A stretch of DNA of 64,000 nucleotides from Dioszegia crocea (taxonomy: Eukaryota; Basidiomycota; Tremellomycetes; Tremellales; Bulleribasidiaceae), in assembly GCA_001600615.1 (NCBI GenBank), contig BCKK01000003.1, positions 1,784,181 to 1,848,180 of the forward strand. Direction: 5' to 3'. The notes beneath the pieces are model-generated. The model was not told where the DNA came from, did not search any database, and saw only the letters and a program-made list of their open reading frames with translations. Below, piece after piece: positions 58,588 to 64,000 of the stretch (its first letter is position 1; each line of letters begins with the position of its first letter). The translations under genes and the position numbers were made by a program.

Positions 58588-61500
58588 ATGGCCACAGCCT
58601 ACCCTTCGTCCCGCGCCCCAGCTTCAGCACAACCTAGGCGTCCGTCCGGCGCACGTCCTTCTCCAAGTATAAACCCCAACAACCCCCAGCCCGTCCGGGC
58701 AGAGTACTTCAACCCTCCTCAATCACATCGTCCTACACCCCCTCACTCACTCTCCCAGCCCACCCCATCCCATCAACATCAGAACCCCAAACCGTTCTTA
58801 CCTCCTATGGTGCATCGTCCGTCTATGCCTTCCCCCAAATCCACACTTATCCCTTCTGCTCATCAGCTAGGCGGTCATTCTGGCGCTTCATCAATATCCA
58901 GTCGGCCGTCCCCGCTCTTATCTTCACACTCTGAGGACTCTCTTCGAGAGACTACACGGCATAACATCCCCAACAACGCGCCATATGCCCCGCAGACCAA
59001 CAAACACGGTGATGCCGGTCCGAGAGGCAACCTACCCAGTGCCAGACAGGCCAGTGCGAACCTCCTTTGGGGAGATGTCAAATCTCCCAAATCGCCAGAG
59101 ATTACCACTCCGAAAGAGTCCTACGTCGCGCAAATAGACCATCGGAATGAGGTCGATATCAACTTTGATAACTTAATGGTACGTTCCACAATCTTATCTC
59201 AACTGACATAGCCAGGACTCCCTCCAAGTCCCCTTATCAGTACGCGAAAAGTTCGCCACTGTTTCTCCAGCCGTCAAGCGGTCTATCCTTTCTTCAGCAG
59301 GATCATCCAACCCCGCCATCCTCTCTCACCTCGGCCTACCACTACCATCAGGTACAGGCGCCATGCCTAAGATCAAAAAACGCCTCTCAACCCCTTTACT
59401 CCGTAAAGCCAAATCATCCTCTTCACTCAACGGCGGACAACCCAGTCCATCTAGTCCCCAAGTAGGTAAAACCTACCGTGTCGATGGAGAAAGCTTCACA
59501 ATTGTTGCATCCCCACATCAATCTACTTCAGCCACTATCCCTACCCATCCCCTACCCCACGCTCCAACGAGGGGTCAATCGATGGATATCCCCCGTCCGG
59601 CCATCAATCGCCTATCTACCGGACCAGGCTCATCCCGACCTTTATCCGGTTTATTCTCACCCTCATCTTTATCCCGCTCGACAGCTGGAGCTGGTCGATC
59701 GACTGGCCTAGGGATAAACCTGGGCGAACAGCCTGAATCTTTCATCTCATGGCTGCAGTCTTACAAGGCGACGGATTTGGCTATGGATGTTGGGCGGATG
59801 AAGAAATTGAGGATGTTGCTCAGGCATGAGAATACAGCTTGGGTGGACCATTTCTTAAGATTGGGAGGGTACAGTCTGATCTTGGCGAGATTGAAGGAAA
59901 TGGTGGATGTTGAATGGAGAGAAGAACAGCATGATGATCAAATGTTGTATGAGTTATTACGGTGTGTGAAAGCGTTGGGCACGTCAGAGGTAAGTCCACC
60001 CCCTTCAGTCTTTAACTTGGCTGATACACAGGTTGGGAAAGCAGCACTACGATATCATTATCCCGATCCCTTCCCATCACTATCCACCCTGATTTTCTCC
60101 GAAAAGAAACCCGGAGACCTACCCTCCAGACAACTCATCATTGAATTATGGTTATTCCTATTTGACCTTTTCCCTTCGACGCCGACATCATCACCAACCA
60201 GCGCTAGTGCTAGTGCAAGTCGGCCAACATCAGTTCGGTTCGACGCGAATGCTCAGCCATTGAGTCAATTCATGGCTGGTGGGTCGGGTGGGGCGGGTGG
60301 ATTAGGAGCAGGAGGAAGAGGGAAAAGAATCATCATGGCGCATGAAGAAGTGAAGGGTCTGCTTATTCCTGATATACCGGATAGTACGGTGGACGTACAT
60401 GAGTTTGTGAAAGTTGCGCATCGACCGAGGGTTTTCAAGGTTTGGATGGGGGAATTGAGCGATATTTGTAGGGATTACTTTTGGTACGTTTGTGTTTCGG
60501 TGTGGGAGTTGAGTCTGGCGGAGGCGCGTTGGGGAATAGGGAGGTCGGGAAATCAGAGCTAGCCGTTGGGGAAGAAGTGGAGGATGATGTCGATTACGAA
60601 GCGAAGAGAAGCAGACGATACGCGGAAGCACCATTCAGAGTCGAAAGCAAGAATCGAGCTGATCCACTATAGGATCATGTGTCACGGCTCTAACCCGCTC
60701 TGGGCGGCTGATGAAGTTGATGAACGATTGGTCGAAAAGCCCGTAGCGCCCGGTGGAGCGACAGGTGGTGTAGAGTTTGAGGCGATGAACTATATGGTGA
60801 GTGAACGGTTCCCCCTTGAGATTGGCGGATCGAAAACATATCCTGATCGGATTCGTTGAATATGATCTTATGCGGGACTTAGGACTTGAGGGATGACCAG
60901 GCGAGAGGTTGGACAGCGCCCCTGAATCCCGGAGCAGAGCCACAACATGGCAAGAGAGACAGACGCTGATATTTGCAGACAGTCCATCTCAAACTTCTCA
61001 ATCGGCTTTGTAAAGAGACTGCGGAACAAGATAGGGAGGCGGCTGCTGAGTTACATCGGGATTTATTCCAATCGGGTATGGATCGGATATTAGTTGTAAG
61101 TAATAGATTCCACCTTGACTGGATTATCTACTATTTACTCTCGGCTTTCACATTCTTTTCCTACCCCTGTCCCTCTTCCTATTGCTCTTTCTCCACCATG
61201 CCCAATTCCTCTCCCTCGCCCTGACTCATGTGTTTCATCTGAGGTTTCTTCCCAAATCTTTCCCTTGCTTCTTCCCATCATTTCCTCCGTCTCCTACCAC
61301 ATTCCCTCCTACCGCCCACACCTCCCATATCCTCCCCCCCCCCCCTCAACCCGATCACTCAAAACCATCAACTAACACCCCCAGACCCTCCGCAAAGCCA
61401 GCACAACCTTTTACCCAGCGCTGCACCTCGAATTGGCCCGATACGTCCGCCACCTCCAAATCGCTTCTCCCAACGCACGCCTCCCACACCTCATTGATAA

Positions 61501-61825
61501 AATGGTCGGGTCACCTCCGGAGATGTATCAGCGTCGGCGGGCTCAGCGGGATATGTTGCCTCCTCCTACTCCACCATCCGCCGCTTCCTCCTCTCGACCG
61601 CAGTCTGGACCCAAGCGACAGGGATCTACGCCTGTTTCTGTTCCTCAGCACATCGATCAGAAGTATGGTCAGAGGCAGGAGGAGAGACGTCAGCCTCAGC
61701 CCCAGCCCCAGCAGCAGGCGCAAGGTGATCAGGGGTCGGGAACGAGGGCTTGGTTGGAGGATGCTAGAAAGGGGGGGAAGGTCGGGGATGGCGGAAGGAG
61801 AGGAGGGTGGGATCTGGAGGTCTAA
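58588..61825 (+). CDS. Formin-type GTPase-binding domain (Drf_GBD/FH3-like) protein without FH2
   Basis: ATG 58588 follows a TATAAAGG sequence at 58570. The first 250 residues are Ser/Pro-rich and disordered. DSLQVPLSVREKFATVSPAV and SFISWLQSYKATDLAMDVGR then begin a region like the Rho-GTPase-binding/armadillo part of diaphanous formins. It continues WVDHFLRLGGYSLILARLKE, ALGTSE|VGKAALRYHYPDPF, WIMCHGSNPLWAADEVDERL, HLKLLNRLCKETAEQDREAA, and YPALHLELARYVRHLQIAS. The end is Pro/Gln-rich and stops WDLEV at 61825. No FH1 polyproline or FH2 actin-assembly domain follows. It is therefore probably a Rho-GTPase-binding regulator rather than an actin nucleator. An intron near 61300-61380 holds a long C run. 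Confidence 0.75.
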
Positions 61826-62288
61826 AGAGGATGAGGATGGTGATTATGGGTCTGAAGTCGAGAACCTTGAGGACGGGGAGTTGCGGAGCTGTTGAAGGCT
61901 TGACGCGCGGACATTAGACGTGAATCGATCTTTTTTTCTTCCCCCAGATTGCATCTTCCCCCTTTGGCTTGTACATTACATACCCCTTTCAGACTTATAT
62001 GTACACTAGGTAGGGTTGACGGTGGTATCCCTGGATAGATCATGCAATGTGTAGCCCCTTGGTACTGTATACCAGAGTCTCTCACTGTACTCGAACCTCA
62101 GTGTTTTAGTCTCATGCCGCATGCGCCAGGCTACATATCGGGCGGATAGCAATGTGGACATGACAAACTCAAGACTAAGAATCGCGACATGCATGAGATG
62201 AAAGTACCAGACCTGCGCTTCTAGGACAAGGACGAGATGAGATAGTAACCGGGGGCATGACGTTGACCTGAGTGATAGGAGTCAACGA
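61826..62288. terminator. Convergent 3' region
   Basis: This 463-base stretch lies between the convergent 3' ends of the formin-GBD gene and the unknown gene at 62289-63253. A T run (61931-61938) may take part in 3'-end formation. No gene was seen. Confidence 0.35.
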
Positions 62289-63253
62289 CTAATTACTTCC
62301 ACCTGTCCAGCCACCGGCCCTACCGTGCTCAGCTGTTTCCCAATCTCCTTCCGTCATGGCCGCCATGCTGTCCCAGATCGATTTTGGTGTCTCGATGACG
62401 CCAAACTCGATGTCCACAGAGGTGTTGTATTCGCTCGTCCATCTGTGAATCAAGGCCAGATTGGCCGGAGTCGGAGACCGATCCATTTCAGCGAGGGCGG
62501 CGGTTGAACGTTGACGCAAGGCTAAGATGCTTTCCACCCACGCTGCCTTCGAAGCGACGTCGATCGGGCGCAGATGTAGCTGACCGTCTCGCTTGCAATA
62601 GGATGGGAATTCGACCAGTGTCTTCTTGAACAGCATCGCCAAGGCGTTTCGCATTGCGCTCGCCCCTGCATCAGGTGAGAGATCGGAAACCGACTCCGTA
62701 TGATCTGAGATGGTGCCAATTACGGCTCGTTGGGTGAACTCGTACTTTTTCACGAGGAGCTTGGTAAGTCGAAGGGCCAACCGGCTGGCGGCCTCGCTTC
62801 CCCCGGACAAGTCCAAGCCTAAGGCAGTAGACAGAGAGGTGGAAACGACCTGTAGCATTAACTGTAGTCTCCGTGTGCCTAGCGTGAGGCTTCTTTGTCC
62901 AAGTACATCAGACTCACAGGCTCCTCGGACAGCTGCTGAACATGCGTTCCCTCTCTGATCAGAGCCTCAAATAGACTCTGATTGCTCGGATCGGTATCGA
63001 ACGCGTCCTCGGCGCTGCCCGCCGGTAGGTAGACGACAGGGTAGATAGGGATGATCCCCCGCTCCACATCACCGAATGCGAGTCCAAGCCCACCGGTGAA
63101 ACCAAAAAGCCTGAGTCCACTAGCAATCAGAATATCTTCATCAGCCAAAGTCAGGTACCGATCGAATGCCTTGGTGGAGTAGCGAGGAGGGGCAGTTTCG
63201 ATTTCATCGTTGGAGTCGCTGGTGTCGCCGCTGGAGTCGCTGGAGTCGGGCAT
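62289..63253 (-). CDS. Unknown acidic N-terminal protein, two exons
   Basis: ATG 63251-63253 opens a Ser/Asp-rich stretch (MPDSSDSSGDTSDSNDEIET). PPRYSTKAFDRYLTLADEDI, LRLFGFTGGLGLAFGDVERG and IIPIYPVVYLPAGSAEDAF follow. A 67-base intron (GTGAGT ... TGCTACAG) joins QLSEEP to VVSTSLSTALGLDLSGG. The second exon gives LALRLTKLLVKKYEFTQRAV, MRNALAMLFKKTLVEFPSY and WTSEYNTSVDIEFGVIETPK, ending GGWTGGSN at 62289-62291. About 298 residues. No signal peptide or clear membrane helix was seen. I do not recognise the family; coding potential is good over both exons. Confidence 0.6.
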
Positions 63254-64000
63254 GGGGAATGTGTGAAGACGAGGTGTGGTGATGTTGCGTATATATATGA
63301 TCAGAGGATAAGGCGATAAGGTGTTGCAGGGGATTCGACAATGGCGCAGGGCTTGTAAGAATACGAAAGACGAAGACAAAAGTATGGGCTTCTCATGTGT
63401 AGTTTACAGATCGGTCAGTAGGGCGAACGACTCGACTCGAAATCGTCCCCGGATCCGCTGCGCTCCCTAGGTCGGAGCCGTTCTTTTACCCTGAAATGAG
63501 TGTCAGGCGATATGCGGCCGCCAGTGTCCTTTCTTGTCCCCCCTGGTTTCAAGGGGAAAGGGGGGATGAGGCGGAGTAAGAATTGGACATCGGGCCCGCT
63601 TGATCTCGGCGCTTTCGCCGTCAATGCATATTGGCGCGGGACAAGTGACGTCGATTCTATTGCTGTGGAGCTTGAAGTCGAAGAGAGAAGAAGGCCAGTC
63701 GAGACTTGAGTTCCGACTTACAGTGCACATGTATCCATCCGCTTTGCCTGCCGCAGTACCCAGCCGAAGAGCAGTGGACATCGCTTCGTGGTAAAGGGCC
63801 GGTAGACTGTTTATGGCTCGATGAGTGAGCACCCGGCCCGATAGCGGGGCCGGACGAACATGCCTGGTGTCATCAGGGTTGAATTAGCCTTGGGGGGTGA
63901 AAGCCACTGAGTCATTTGACGCAAGGCCAAATTTCCTCACGCAGCTGATGTAGTGGGTCGGTGCTCAACTGCGAAGAGAATTAGATCAGCTGGCTAAGGA
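63254..64000. other. Right-edge region, possibly the 3' exon of a gene beyond the window
   Basis: The left part is the upstream region of the gene at 62289-63253 (TATATATAT at about 63292). On the minus strand, an acceptor TTCTCTTCGCAG followed by LSTDPLHQLREEIWPCVK and a stop at 63912-63914 could be the last exon of a gene entering from the right. A minus-strand ATG near 63783 starts a short coding-like piece (MSTALRLGTAAGKADGYMCT) ending at a GTAAGT donor, but I could not connect it to anything. Confidence 0.2.

Noticed and set aside
61337..61349. Long C homopolymer
   Set aside because: It lies in an intron-like stretch of the formin-GBD gene and is simple sequence with no further structure.

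Overview
This is nuclear DNA from an intron-rich fungus, most likely a basidiomycete yeast of the Tremellomycetes. The evidence is the set of genes (translation elongation factor 3, which is essentially fungal; a DEP-RGS protein of the Sst2/FlbA/Crg1 type; YAP-like bZIP factors; a DUF3292 membrane protein) and the many introns of about 33-110 bases. These usually start GTRAGT or GTATGT and carry a CTGAC or CTGAT branch motif only a few bases before the AG. No rRNA gene, tRNA gene, CRISPR array or recognisable transposon was found. The class-level assignment is inference.

Layout. 1-7.2 kb holds a small metabolic group: a HAD-type dehalogenase (-), a DAO-type FAD oxidoreductase (+), a PhyH dioxygenase (-) and an UNC93-like transporter (+). 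7.5-10.9 kb holds two tandem F-box-like paralogues (-). 11.4-15.2 kb is TEF3 (-). 16.3-21.0 kb holds two YAP-type bZIP genes (+), each with a long leader; the second lacks a zipper. 21.0-24.1 kb is largely unassigned, with traces of one or two unrecognised spliced genes. 24.1-29.8 kb is the divergent pair MCM3 (-) and STI1 (+). 30.0-37.3 kb holds a CsbD-like protein, an RGS protein and an Ash2/Bre2-like COMPASS subunit (all -). 37.9-39.5 kb is a xylitol/sorbitol-type dehydrogenase (+). 39.8-41.5 kb holds two tandem intronless paralogues of an unknown family (-). 42.2-44.0 kb is a dehydrin-like stress protein (+). 44.3-48.8 kb is a divergent membrane-protein pair. 49.1-54.3 kb is a four-gene tandem array of an unknown small protein family (-). 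55.5-61.8 kb is the divergent pair SF3A1/PRP21 (-) and a formin-type GTPase-binding-domain protein (+). 62.3-63.3 kb is an unknown protein (-).

The window mixes conserved core genes (TEF3, MCM3, STI1, SF3A1, Ash2) with three independent local gene-family expansions. The strongest candidates for something undescribed are the four-copy array at 49.1-54.3 kb, which keeps the same five intron positions, cysteines and C-terminal hydrophobic tail; the fungal protein with plant-dehydrin-like K-segments at 42.2-44.0 kb; and the intronless pair at 39.8-41.5 kb, which shares a nearly identical upstream block around ACGCGT. Regulatory sites that fit their genes include an ACGCGT (MCB) upstream of MCM3, a heat-shock-element-like site upstream of STI1, and palindromic TGACGTCA sites upstream of three transcription units.
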